Positions 54,100 through 64,000 of a stretch of 64,000 nucleotides of DNA are shown here, piece after piece; position 1 is the first letter of the stretch, and the number at the start of each line of letters is the position of its first letter. This DNA comes from Cordylochernes scorpioides (lineage: Eukaryota > Arthropoda > Arachnida > Pseudoscorpiones > Chernetidae), in NCBI GenBank assembly GCA_030710605.1, contig CP092886.1, positions 160,006,000 through 160,069,999 on the forward strand, given 5' to 3'. The notes beneath the pieces are model-generated. The model saw nothing but the letters and a program-made list of their open reading frames with translations, did not search any database and was not told the DNA's origin. Made by a program: the position numbers and the translations under genes.

Positions 54100-54726
54100 T
54101 TGAACACTGTCTAGTCTTCTTTTTAGTGATTAACTTGAGGGAGCCCAGAAGAGTGTTGCATATTCCATTATTGGCCTTATTAAGGTGATATATGTTGTTC
54201 TGAGAATTTTGGGTTTTTCTCCCCAATTTGTTCCACATAGCCTTCTCAGAATGTTTAGGTTTCTGGTAGCTCTATTTGAGGTGCTAATTATGTGTTCTGT
54301 AAATCGCAATTCCTCATCAAGTATCACACCTAGGTAATTTGGAGAACAAATTTTATCAATTATATGGTTGTTTATGCTTATTTTTGAGTTAAATTCATGC
54401 CAAAGCTCTTGATGTATGCCTTAACCAACCATCCCTGCATCAAGCAGAAGGAATTATAATATACCGTACAACGACTTCATATCCGATCTAGAAGCAATTC
54501 AGAAGGGCAATACTATAATCACACAGAAAATACACCAAGTGAAGGAGACCTATAGGTTTGTGTTTATTGGGTTTATTGTCATTTTGAGTTTCATTGCCCA
54601 CTTCTCATTGATGTGTTCAGTATTTTTATGATATTTCTATACTACTACTTGTGTGCCATATGGCTATATAATCTGCATAACAGGCAACTTTTGTGTCTTC
54701 AGTGAGGTAAGGATGGATGTTGTTAA
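54100..54726 (-). pseudogene. LINE reverse transcriptase, C-terminal part
   Basis: Reads NIHPYLTEDTKVACYADYIA at the junction: the YADD catalytic box is YADY. Further on, YLGVILDEELRFTEHIISTS and YITLIRPIMEYATLFWAP are the thumb-region blocks. An inverted copy of the RNase H segment is inserted at 54418-54540. Confidence 0.7.
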
Positions 54727-54896
54727 GGTTGTGTCGTAATTAGATGTACAACAACTCAAACCTGACCATGACTCTTTTTTAGCTCTTATTCTTTTCGTTT
54801 GGACAACAAAAAATGTCCAATTTATATACACATATATTCTTACATAATGAGACTTTAAAGAATGCAAATAATCTTCATCTATTTACATACACAACA
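54727..54896 (-). repeat. Gypsy 3' LTR and polypurine tract
   Basis: 170 bp, terminal GTTGTG...CACAAC-type ends (ACAACA at 54891-54896). Immediately inward, 54897-54908, the minus strand reads AAGGGGGGAGATG, the polypurine primer for plus-strand synthesis. Confidence 0.8.
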
Positions 54897-54907
54897 CATC
54901 TCCCCCC

Positions 54908-55920
54908 TTAATAATACTCCAGTCGGTCTGGGGGTTTCCTGGCTCTCTGAGGTCTAGGACTGCGGACGGGCACTTGCACAGCGGCAGGCTCCGGTTTAGG
55001 AGTGCAAGAGGGTACGTGCACAGCAACAGGCCCTGGTCTAGGAGAGCAAGAGGGTACGTGCACAGAAGCAGTCTCCTCCTTGTTTCCTGATGTAACCTCT
55101 GGAACCTCCTCTTCACTTTATTTCTGACTTCCACCTACAGGCTTCCCTCCTGATGTTCGAGGAAGTATCAAATTTCTTGTCTCCACTTGTTTCTTTCTCA
55201 CAGGTCGCAATTGGTTGATATGTCTCTTATACACGACGCCCTCGCAACTTATAAGGTAGTGACGGTAGCTCAATAATTTCAAAATGGTACCTTTTTACCG
55301 TTTAGGTCCAGTTGCATAGTTGCGGAAATAATCCTTGCAAATTGTAGTAAACTGCTCCTGCCTTCTTACGGCCTTATGAAATACCTCTCGCGGATTTCCC
55401 ATCTTGGTATTAATTTCGAGGATCTTGATCATAAACTTCTCTTCATTAGCAGTTCCGCGGGGGAATTCCTTTATTACAGCTTGGGGGAATGCTCTATGAG
55501 CAAATAGGTATCTTTGTAGATTCGTCTCTAAATCATCCTTCCCATTATTCTTTCTCAAAAGGTATTTAAACTCTCTTACATATCTCTCAGCTAAACTATT
55601 TGTACTAGGCTTTAAGGGACTGGTCTTAGTGTGCCGTATACCATTCATTTTGGTAAATTGCTCGAATTCACCGGAGACAAACTGTCTTCCGTTATCTGTA
55701 ACCAAAAATTAGGGCAATCCAAATCTGGCAAAAATTTCTCTAAGATTATTTATAATCGTTTTGCTGGTAATATCTTTGATGATAAAATTTCTATCCACTT
55801 TGAGTATGCGTCCACGAGAACCAAAAACATTCTTCCCATGAACGGACCCGCTAAATCAAGATGAAGGCGATGCCACCGGTTTTCGGGCCAAGTCCATTCC
55901 GAGATGGTAGCCGGGGGCAT
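54908..55920 (-). pseudogene. Gypsy integrase
   Basis: Minus-strand frame: VTDNGRQFVSGEFEQF (second catalytic Asp in DNG), then HTKTSPLKPSTNSLAERYVR (catalytic Glu in AER). The C-terminus, in another frame, has tandem VHVPSC-SPRP repeats and ends ARKPPDRLEYY with TAA at 54910-54908, directly beside the polypurine tract. The upstream zinc-binding part (55900-56000) is decayed. Confidence 0.75.
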
Positions 55921-56157
55921 GCTTACCAATTCTTGGCATACTCTACATTCTCTAGGTAACTCCTCGATGTTACTGTCTATGCCTGACCACCAGAAAATAC
56001 TGTCTGGTAATCATCTTCATTTTAACAATCCCCATGTGTATTTCATGCAAGTCATTTAAAATTAAAGATCTTAATTTTTGGGGAATTACCACTCTTTCAC
56101 GCCATTGAAGACAACCAAACTCCAAACTTAATTCCTCATTCATCTTAAATTGAGGAG

Positions 56158-56712
56158 CTAGTGGGTTTTCTCTCGGTACCCTTGTGAATTTCCCACACAG
56201 TTGCCTTCTCTAACATTCCTTAATACTATAGACAGTATTTTATCTTGGGGCGTCTCATATGACACCTCCATAAAAGAGAACGGAACCTCATTCAACCTCC
56301 TGAGAAGAAGTACCTGGTCTTCATCAAGAGACTCCCTGACACTCGATTCTAAAGGAAGACGTGACAATGCGTCAACATTGGAATTATCACTAGTTTTTCG
56401 AAATTCCAGAGTATAATTAAATGCAGCTAATTTTAAAGACCATATTTTAATTCTGGATGATGCACATATGGGAATTGGTTTATGAGGTGAAAATATATTA
56501 ATTAAGGGTCGGTTGTCTGTGACCAATTCAAATTTTCGTCCCAGTAAGTATTGTCTGAATTTCTCAACGCCAAAAGTTATGCTCAACGCTTTCTTTTCTA
56601 GTTGAGAGAAACGTTTTTCCGCTTCAGTTAATGTTCTAGAAGCAAAAGCTATAGGGCATTCTTCCTTTCTATCATTTCTATGACTCAGAATTACACCTAG
56701 TCCATAGTCCAT
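56158..56712 (-). pseudogene. Gypsy RNase H domain
   Basis: MDYGLGVILSHRNDRKEECP, IAFASRTLTEAEKRFSQLEK and FELVTDNRPLINIFSPHKP. The E of 'RFSQLEKKALSI' and D of 'VTDNRPL' are the conserved catalytic positions. It continues to DALSRLPLE, the usual border to the integrase. Confidence 0.8.
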
Positions 56713-57024
56713 TAATAATGATTTACATTTTTAAAATAACATTCGATATTCTTTCGTCCAATTCCATCTACAATTTTTATTCAAAAGTTGATAGAATGCG
56801 CTAAAATGTTTGCTATATTCTTTATGAATCTATAATAATAAATTAAGAGTCCTATGAAATATCTTAATTGCGAAATATTCTTTAGGTTCACGCGTCTCTA
56901 TCACTGCTTTAATTTTATTTTCTAAGGGATGCAGTCCATATTTATCCATTTTAAACCCTAAATATTCCACCGATTTCTTTTTAATTTACATTTATATCTG
57001 TTTAACTTTAAATCTTTTTCTAGC

Positions 57025-57470
57025 AATCATCTAAACACTAGATCCAACTTTTGGTCATGATCTTCAAAGTCTTTTCCTGCAACCAAAATATCATTTATGT
57101 AGCAGGCCACACCTGGCAAATCAGCAAATAGACCTTCCATAATCCTCTGAAATTTATTTGGTGCTACCGCTACGTCATATGGTAGTCTTTTATAAGAAAA
57201 CAACCTCTTTGTTGTGTTTATATCAGCAACAGCTTTAGCTTCTTCCGCTAACATTACTTGTAAGTAAGCCTGTGATAGGTCTAGAGTCGAAAGTACGGTG
57301 CTTTTAGATAATTTTGAAAAGATCTCATCGATCGATGGAAGGGGATATCTATCTAATTCTAGTGCTTTATTAGCTGCACATCTAAAATCACCACATATCC
57401 TTACACTACCATCCTTTTTTAATAATGGTACTATTGGAGCTGTCCAATAGGCATGAACTATAGGTTATAA
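57025..57470 (-). pseudogene. Gypsy reverse transcriptase
   Basis: TAPIVPLLKKDGSVRICGDF, RYPLPSIDEIFSKL, STLDLSQAYLQVMLAEE (first catalytic Asp), FSYKRLPYDVAVAPNKFQRI, then VACYINDILVAGKDFEDHD. The catalytic YxDD is YIND: the first Asp of the pair is Asn, a GAT-to-AAT change, so the copy could not polymerise. Confidence 0.8.
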
Positions 57471-57828
57471 AATGCAAGAATTCACTAAACGATATATTTT
57501 ATTCTCTACTTTGTTTTTTAGAGAGAAAGGTAAACTCCTGGCCTTACAAAACACAGGAGTCACATCCTTTTTTAAATTAAAATTTATTTTAACATCCTTT
57601 AGACAGCCCAAATCTTTGTTAAACAAATCTGCATATCTATCAAACTATTTCTATTAGATTCATTATTTAAAATTTTAATGCTAAACAATCTAGAATAATC
57701 AAGTTTTAAACTGTTTAAGCCATTCTCTTTCTAACAAAATCACCTGGATTTTTCATTTACAACTATTAATCGTAAATATTGGTTGGCTTCTTTTACAAAA
57801 ACATTTTTGACCTATAATCTATATTGAT

Positions 57829-58152
57829 TTACCACAAAAGGATTTTAATCTTAAATTGTTGGAAATAATTTTTACCTTGCCAATAAATCTTATAAATATC
57901 TTTAGGGTTCAACGTAACTGGACTTCCTGTATCTATTGTAAAGCACAAAGAATAATCATCTACTGTTAAATTTATTGTGGCATCAGTTTCGCCCTGTACA
58001 GAATATATAGAGTTCTCTTGTACAAATTTACATCCCCACATTTTTTTACTAGCTTTGCAGACCCTACTTAAATGACCCAGTTTTTTACATTTTAAAACAA
58101 GTCTTTGTTCTATGAGGGCAAACAGAGGCCACGTGTGAATGTCTTTCACCAC
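57829..58152 (-). pseudogene. Gypsy second zinc knuckle and protease
   Basis: KCKKLGHLSRVCKASKK is the second CCHC knuckle; then CFTIDTGSPVTLNPKDIYK carries the DTGS aspartic protease active site. Confidence 0.7.
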
Positions 58153-58600
58153 ATCTATAACACATTATTTCTCCCCTTTGCCTAAAAGGCCTATGATGCA
58201 CCATACTATTATTGTACTCGCCCTTTTTATCTCCGACAGTTCGAACGAGATCGCCACTGCAAAACTTAATCCAGGGTGACATCGTCGTTTTCTTGTAGTA
58301 GTTTCTTTTGCAGGCTTTCCAACTTGATTCCAGCCACAAAACGGTCTCGCATCATGGTTCCCAGCATATCGCAGAAATTACAATTTATTGCTAAATGTTT
58401 CAATTCTCTAAGATATACCGAAATTGATTCTCCTTCCTGTTGAACTCTCTTTAAAAATCTGCATCGCTGTGGTATCACTTTCTTCTTTGGATCCAAATGC
58501 AGCTTAATTCTTTGAATGATAGTATCATAGGGTTGATCTTTCATTAGACCAGGAAGAAGTGTCGTTTCCCTGCTTCAAAGTTTTAGAATCTGGTAGCGAG
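58085..58600 (-). pseudogene. Gypsy gag
   Basis: IIQRIKLHLDPKKKVIPQR, FLKRVQQEGESISVYLREL and MMRDRFVAGIKLESLQKKLL are the capsid-like gag pattern of this group. MCYRCGERHSHVASVCP is a CCHC zinc knuckle. A frameshift separates the capsid and knuckle frames. Confidence 0.75.
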
Positions 58601-58859
58601 GTAAAAATCAGTACTTTAACTCCTCCTACAGATGCCAAAAAGAAAGCCTCAAATTTTTGTACAAAAAGATCGAAGTGTCCTCCACTGGGCTATAGCATCT
58701 AAAACGTACTATTAACTTTGAACTTGTCATGCTGATCTTTTCTACTCCTTTGTTTTCTTGATCCAGATAGTTTAAAAGATGTAGTTGTTATACTTGCATA
58801 TACGCCGTTTTCCTCAGCTTTTTACTGGCTTGTAGATCGCGCATCCTCGTCGCCACTTT

Positions 58860-58998
58860 TGTTGTGTCGTAATTAGACGTACAAGAGCTCAAACTTGACC
58901 ATGGCCAACAACAAATGTCCAATTTATATACACATATATTTTTACATAATGAGGCTTTAAATAATACAAATAATATTCATCTATTTACATAAACAACA
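58860..58998 (-). repeat. Gypsy 5' LTR
   Basis: 139 bp, starting TGTTGTGTCG on the plus strand and ending ACAACA. Inward on the minus strand is AAGTGGCGACGAGGATGCGC, the expected site of a tRNA primer. Confidence 0.75.
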
Positions 58999-59004
58999 GT
59001 TAAT

Positions 59005-59800
59005 ATATAGCGAGAAGAGTAGAGGGCTGAGCACAGATCCCTGAGGTACACCAGCCCATGTTCTTTGGAAAATGTTCCATTGACCCGAACCTTTATCCTT
59101 CTTCCCCTTAAGAAGTCTGCAATCCAGATTGAGGTTTTTCCTCTTACTCCGATGTTGTGCAGCCTTTCAAATAATTTCTACACTCGATCAAAAGCTGAGG
59201 TCATATCCAGGAATACTGCCGTTGTCTTCTTTGGCGGTTTTTCCTAGAAATCTATTATTGATTGACAGGAGTAGAACAGTTTATCAGTTGTACAGTGTCT
59301 GGATCTTTAGGCAGTTTGGTAGTAGTTTATTTAATTATTGTCAGTGAACCAGACTATGAGCCTAGAATGGATAATTCATTCTGTTATTTTACAAAGTATG
59401 CTGGTAAGAGCAATTGGCCGATAGTTCTTGTATTCCTTGGCATCTTTGTTTGGTTTCAGTGTTGGCACTATAATTGATATCTTACAATTCTTTGGTAGTT
59501 TACCAGTTTGCCATGAAATCTTCAGTATTCGTAGGAGTTGATTTTTAGCTTCGTCTCCAAAGTGTTTAATCATTTGACCAAAGATTAGAGCATCTTCAGG
59601 TGACATCTTGGATTTAACTTTCCTATTGATGAGTTTAGCTCATTCAGTGTGAAGTCTCTCGAGTAAATATCTTGTTGAAGGTAATTTCCTGGTTGTTTAA
59701 CTAACCTGTTTACATTATTTTTTAGAGTCCTGCCTTCATTCGTATAGCTGAGTCTGAAAGTGCTTGAAAGATATTCAGCAATTATTTCAGCCATCTGTTT
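59005..59800 (-). pseudogene. LINE reverse transcriptase, N-terminal part
   Basis: Minus strand: SSIGKLNPR, SPEDALIFGQMIKHFGDEAK, KNCKISIIVPTLKPNKDAK, YKNYRPIALTSILCKITE, then TAVFLDMTSAFDRV (first catalytic Asp, AFD) and IWIADFLRGRRIKVRVNG. NYRPI-LTS and AFDRV are core RT blocks 1-3 of Jockey/I elements. The frame is cut at LLFSLYIN by the gypsy. Confidence 0.8.
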
Positions 59801-60099
59801 GTTCGTTCTCGCTATTCATATCGGTTAGAGTATTGGAGGATTAGTGTTGGTTTTGATTGTTTTATAACACAAATAAATTCCAGTGATGGCTTTCCTTTTT
59901 TGGATCCATTTTTTCCGCAGAATTCTGCCCATTTTTCTCTCTCTCTCTTGTTTGAATATCCAAATTTCTTGTTCTATTTTGTGACTAATTTCAATGAGTT
60001 CCTTTATGATTTCTTCTGTTTATTTGTTTTAAGAAGTTGATTGATATTGTCTCTCTCTGCAATCATTGCCTCGATATTGTGGTCCTTCCAGTAAAGTAT

Positions 60100-60853
60100 T
60101 CACAGGTCTATACGTCTACCTCTAGGTATCGATACTTTTGCAGCTTTGGATATGTTCGAAGAGAATTTTTCCAATTTTTTGTCAATCGTTTTGTGATTTA
60201 ATTCTTCGTTGCACAGTTCTTCAAGCTTTTCTGTAATTTTTTTTTCCAATGTTCTTTTATTCTGTTGGAAATTCTCAATTTTGAATTTTATGGTTGTTAA
60301 AATTGGTCTGTGGTCACTGATTGTACTTTTCAGAATTTTCCATTGTGTTGTGGATGCGATGTTGTAATTTATCGCTGTGATGTCTATTGCGGATTCTTTG
60401 CCTGTGGACTTGGATAGATAGGTGTTATTTTTGTTATTTAACGGTGTAAGGTCGAGGTCGGTTAGCATGTCCTCAACCTGCTTACCTTTGTTATCCTGGA
60501 AAGGTGATCCCCAAGTTGGTCTTTCGGCGTTAAATTCACCAAGTATGATTGCGATATCCGAAGACGCTTCACTTAATGTCTCTATCAGGCCTATATTGAT
60601 GCTAGTATTATCGTGGTCATAAACATTTATGATTGGAATTGTTTTATTTGTAAGATAGATTTCTATTGCCTGAGCTTCTGTCGTGCGCTCTAGGCTCACT
60701 CTGATTATAGGCGATTTCCTTACATTTGATTTCTAGAGTTTTAATCAAAACGGCAAGTCCTTCTCCGAATTTTCCCGGTCTGCCTTTCGTAGTGTTGTAT
60801 AATCTTTGATATTGAATCTCAGATTCTGATTCAATTTTGTCTCCTGAGGACAA
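60100..60853 (-). pseudogene. LINE APE endonuclease
   Basis: IIPIINVYDHDNTSINIG-type strand, then SSDIAIILGEFNAERPTWGS (GDFNA is GEFNA), ESAIDITAIN, and TISDHRPILTTIKF with the SDH catalytic His block. An earlier frame (60853-60644) gives AVLIKTLEIKCKEI. The order and motifs fit the apurinic-type endonuclease of Jockey/I LINEs. Confidence 0.8.
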
Positions 60854-61172
60854 GTAATATGTACATTGTTGTCACTGAGAAGGCAAGTCAGCTCTTTATT
60901 TTCCTCTGGGTATCATTTATATTGAGTTGTAGTAGATTGAATTGTGTCCTCGTAGTAGATTTCTCATCATGAGCTCGAGCTGCAGCTCCTGACGCGGCGG
61001 TTACCCCGGACGCGGTAGCATTACTGGAGATATCAGTTTTGCTCTTCATTTGAAAATGGGTGCCGTTGCAACGTTAGTCATCTTCGAAACTAACCAGAAT
61101 TTGGTTAAATATTCCAAGGGTCCAGGGGGGACCGCAAGGAGGTGTGGTCGGACTTCTCCCCTTCCCACTGGA

Positions 61173-62271
61173 ATGCCGTCACTACAGGATAAAGCACTCT
61201 TGGTGAATTCTTTTAATTGTGATTCAGAATCTGCCACTGAAGCTTTACGAGCGTTTAGTTCCTTTAAAGGTATTCGAAGCGGTAAAGGACCAATGAGTTG
61301 CTACTCTCTAAAGCGATTGATTAAAGGTTTTGAGGAAACTGGATCTCTGGAAACAAAACCTCGGAGTGGAAGAGCATCGACATGCAAGTCAGTGGCTGTT
61401 ACGGTTTTGCAGAATGCTGAATCTATTGAAACGTTATCCACGTATGGAGAAGTAAGTGCTAGACAAGTTTCTCGACAAACGGGGATTTCGCATGGAACAG
61501 TTTGGAGAGAACACACATTTAGAATTTTTCTATAAAAATACCATAATAAATTCAAAGTTTTCACGAGTTGAAAGTCAGAGATTTTGAGAAGCGTCAAGAA
61601 TTCGCTTCATGGGTTTTCCGGCAAATTGATATTGATGAAAACTGGCTGTCAAATGTTCTAAGAACTGATGATGCTCACTTTTATCTAAAGGGAGAATTTA
61701 ACATCCAAAACTGCCTCATTTTGGCAACAGAAAACCCTGGGATTTTTACAGAAATATCACTTCATCAGCACAGAGTTACAGTTTTGTGTGGGTTCACTTC
61801 TTTTATTATTGGGCCATTTTTCTTTGAAAAAATCAATGGAAGAACCTTTAAAACCGTTTTTGTAACTGGTGAACGTTATGTTCAACTTTTGAGAGAAAAG
61901 GTTATTCCCATATTGCAGGGCAGACAAGCACTAAGCGAAATAACATTCATGCAAGATGGAGGACCTCCTCATATCTCCCGCGGTGCCAAACAATTGCTGA
62001 AGGATACGCTCGGTGAAATTCGTTGATAAGTCGCCACTTTATATACCAGTGGCCTCCAATATCACCAGACTTGACGCCTTACAATTTCGGTTATGGGCGT
62101 ACATTAAGTCGCGTTTTTATCGATGCCGGCCTACCAGATTGGCCATGTTGAAGGCTTCTATCAGATCCCACGTTTTATAAATTTCAACTATTTAATTGTG
62201 ACTATTCTGTCATCTATCGTCTGCAGGCGGTGTATGAGAATGAAGGGCGCCAAATTGAGCAAGGATTGTGA
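61173..62271 (+). pseudogene. Mariner-like transposase, broken
   Basis: It starts MPSLQDKALLVNSFNCDSES at the ATG inside the LINE target duplication, with helix-turn-helix sequence to ISHGTVWRE, then a stop and frameshift near 61530-61570. It continues KVRDFEKRQEFASW, VLRTDDAHFYLKGEF (first Asp), FMQDGGPPHI (second Asp at 61955), then WPPISPDLTPYNF after another frameshift; the last acidic residue is Asn (62083-62085). It ends YENEGRQIEQGL. Family members use about 41 residues between the last two acids, as here. Confidence 0.85.
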
Positions 62272-62956
62272 CCTAATACAAGAGAGAAGTCAGTTACCTC
62301 ATGTGTTATATTTTGCAGCTCTTTGTTTTGGGTTATGGGAATAATAAATGCTGTCCTCACATCTTGACTCTTTTTTTTCTGTGAACAGTATTTTTTTTTG
62401 TTTGTCATTTTCCCACATCTTATATTATGTCGTGCAGGCCAAAGTGTTATAACTTCTCGAATAACACTGGTATACACTATTTTAACTCTTATGTTTAGTT
62501 TATCGCTTTTCGCTCATTAGAAGAAGTAGCATAAGGAATATTCTCTGTATCCCCCCCTACTTTAGAAATTTTGCGCAAAAAATAATACAAAATGATTTTG
62601 CTACCACGTTTTTCAACGCAAAAGGTCGATTTAAAAATGATTTTTTTAGGGGATACATTTTCAAAATTATGTACAGTATAATAAACAATGATAACATTTG
62701 ACAAACCCATAGGATATTTGGCATAAAGTACGACAAATATATTTTGTCACTCCCCTCTATATTTCATCTTTGGATCATGACAAATATCCAGTTAAATAGT
62801 CAAGTGTCGCCAATTAGTCAAGAAACTATACATTCCTTATAGCACGAAATCCTATTAGTAGTGCCATCATAATTTTTGGTACTATATTAACATTTCAAAA
62901 ATCGTGTATTGATATCAGTAGTTATTTTCAAACATTCAATCTATTTCACAAAACTC

Positions 62957-63373
62957 CATCTAAAATATAAATATTTTTTGCTACATGTTTTAATTTGCAT
63001 ATACCTATTTTACACATCTCAGATTGTATTTAAAAATCATTAACCGTTTCTTCTAACTTTTGGCGAAATGGTGTTTTATTAATTTATCATTTGATATTAT
63101 TTGGGTTCTTTCCTGGTATTCAAAAAGGAAAAATACGTGTCGTTCAGTTATATTTTTCAATTTATCAAACAATTTGGCCGCTGAATAGCTGATTCTAGTA
63201 GAGCGCCATCTAGCGAATAAAGTTGTAACTAATATCAATTTCGAATTTTTCATTATTTGCCATAAAAAATCCCATTGCATCCTGAACACAATGGTGTTTA
63301 CCGCATTGCTCTAGCGCAAATATTCGCGGAGTTATTAATTTTTAAAGTTGTGCGGGACTTTTGGATCACCCTG
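62957..63373. repeat. Right terminal inverted repeat of mariner-like element
   Basis: Complement of 52313-52733; ends GGATCACCCTG followed by TA. Confidence 0.85.
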
Positions 63374-63375
63374 TA

Positions 63376-63975
63376 TATAAAAGTCAGTGTATGTATGTAT
63401 GTTTATGTGTATATTTGTCGGTTATACCCGTCCACAATACGTAACTAATCTGGCTGAAATTTTAACAGTATATAGAGTTGAATCTGGAAAAACTTTAAAG
63501 CGAATTTTCAGGCTTCTGTCTCGAATATTCTTGGAGTTATTAACAAATTATTAACAATTTTTTTCCTATTTCACTCTCAACCAGCGCCTCACTGCGGTAA
63601 CTGCGAGAACTAAAGTTGGGGAAGGATGGACCACGTGGGGCGACGGGGGATTGGTGGAGTCGGACGTTCACAAGAGTGACGACCTTGAGTGACGTAATGA
63701 CGGCGTAGGGACAAGAAATCACTTGCTATCATTTTATATATAATCAAATTTAAAATACTTGTATATTCAAATAAAAAATCAAAATAATAAAATTTTCAAA
63801 TATCGTTGTGAAAATTAACATTTTAATTTTTATATTTTAAAAACACACAAAGTTTGGAGCGGGACGTTTCACAAGAGTGACATCCACGGCGTCAATTTAT
63901 AATTGTAACGAATTGTATCTGAATAAAAACATTTAATCGATTTAAACCCGGGCGTTGCCCGGGTCATTCGGCTAG
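63376..63975 (+). mobile_element. Helitron (Helentron-like), non-autonomous
   Basis: The left part 'aaaagtcagtgtatgtatg' is the usual start of this type. The right end has the hairpin CCCGGGC/GCCCGGG (63947-63953 and 63957-63963), eight bases, then CTAG at 63972-63975 followed by T. No Rep/helicase coding. It abuts the mariner-like element. Confidence 0.65.
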
Positions 63976-64000
63976 TAATTTAATAAAATCAATAAAGTAT

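Larger units (their letters stand above)
54727..58998 (-). mobile_element. Ty3/gypsy retrotransposon inserted in the LINE
   Basis: LTRs at 54727-54896 and 58860-58998 with 5-bp duplications GTTAA (54722-54726 and 58999-59003). Minus-strand order: gag with zinc knuckles, protease, RT, RNase H, integrase. The protein resembles the K02A2.6-like gypsy group common in invertebrates. Frameshifts and stops make it inactive. The two LTRs differ by a block of about 30 bases. Confidence 0.88.
52893..61167 (-). mobile_element. LINE (I/Jockey-like, APE-RT-RNase H), split by gypsy
   Basis: Minus-strand order: 5' region (61167-60860), APE endonuclease, RT, gypsy insertion, end of RT, RNase H, 3' tail. Flanked by the same 12 bases, CTGGAATGCCGT, at 52881-52892 and 61168-61179, a target duplication. 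About 4.0 kb without the gypsy. Full length but dead from stops and key substitutions. Its 3' tail recurs at 14209 and 22139. Confidence 0.85.
52313..63373 (+). mobile_element. Mariner-like element, 11.1 kb with nested insertions
   Basis: Bounded by CAGGGTGATCCAAAAG at 52313 and its complement ending at 63373, with TA on each side. Inverted repeats are about 420 bp and nearly identical (52313-52733 and 62957-63373). Removing the nested LINE gives an ancestral element of about 2.8 kb with one transposase gene. Tc1/mariner elements duplicate TA and move by cut and paste; long inverted repeats and a last catalytic pair spaced about 41 residues point to the rosa-like (DD41D) branch, which is inferred. 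Confidence 0.85.

Noticed and set aside
61050..61172. Upstream extension of the transposase frame to an earlier Met
   Set aside because: These bases belong to the antisense 5' end of the inserted LINE; the transposase starts at 61173 inside the target duplication.

Overview
This is an AT-rich eukaryotic window (introns, GT-AG splice sites, no operons, dense decayed transposons), most likely from an invertebrate animal. Penelope-like, mariner, pogo, Tc1, hAT, Helitron, K02A2.6-type gypsy and RNase H-bearing LINE remains together suggest an arthropod or similar bilaterian, but I cannot place it further. All calls are by eye, with no alignment or folding software. Exon ends are to the base; repeat ends are usually good to about 10 bases.

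Host genes. The only clear protein gene is on the minus strand between 42914 and 18384. Twelve exons join in frame into the last 512 residues of a receptor-type protein tyrosine phosphatase with tandem D1 and D2 domains, closest to the MAM/R2B group (kappa/mu/rho/U). The ectodomain, membrane segment and start of D1 lie beyond 42914 or outside the window. Both domains lack catalytic residues: D1 keeps the Cys-Arg signature but has WPS for WPD, and D2 has Ser for the catalytic Cys. The only RNA gene of the ordinary kind is an intact tRNA-Asn(GTT) at 49922-49995.

Layout. 1-18.3 kb: intergenic, packed with pogo-like MITEs, SINEs, palindromes, a 158-bp satellite and a Helitron end. 18.4-43 kb: the phosphatase gene, its introns holding a Tc1 pseudogene, a Penelope-like fragment, two minisatellites and many foldbacks. 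43-52 kb: repeats and the tRNA. 52.3-63.4 kb: a three-layer nest, an 11.1-kb mariner-like element with 420-bp inverted repeats, split at its start codon by a LINE that is itself split by a gypsy element. 63.4-64 kb: a Helitron.

Most notable. The window carries several families of hammerhead-ribozyme-like repeats. One copy (20706-20752, minus) has every canonical core base and helix of a type I hammerhead. A second family has a well-preserved copy at 46274-46315. A third, broader group of palindromes shares a stripped-down version (stem I, CUGANGA-like core, stem II, GAAA, a two-base-pair stem III with no loop) although their sequences differ. One of these palindromes sits next to Penelope-like GIY-YIG coding remains, which fits the known link between Penelope-like elements and hammerheads. 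One hammerhead family also carries a near-consensus CTCF site.
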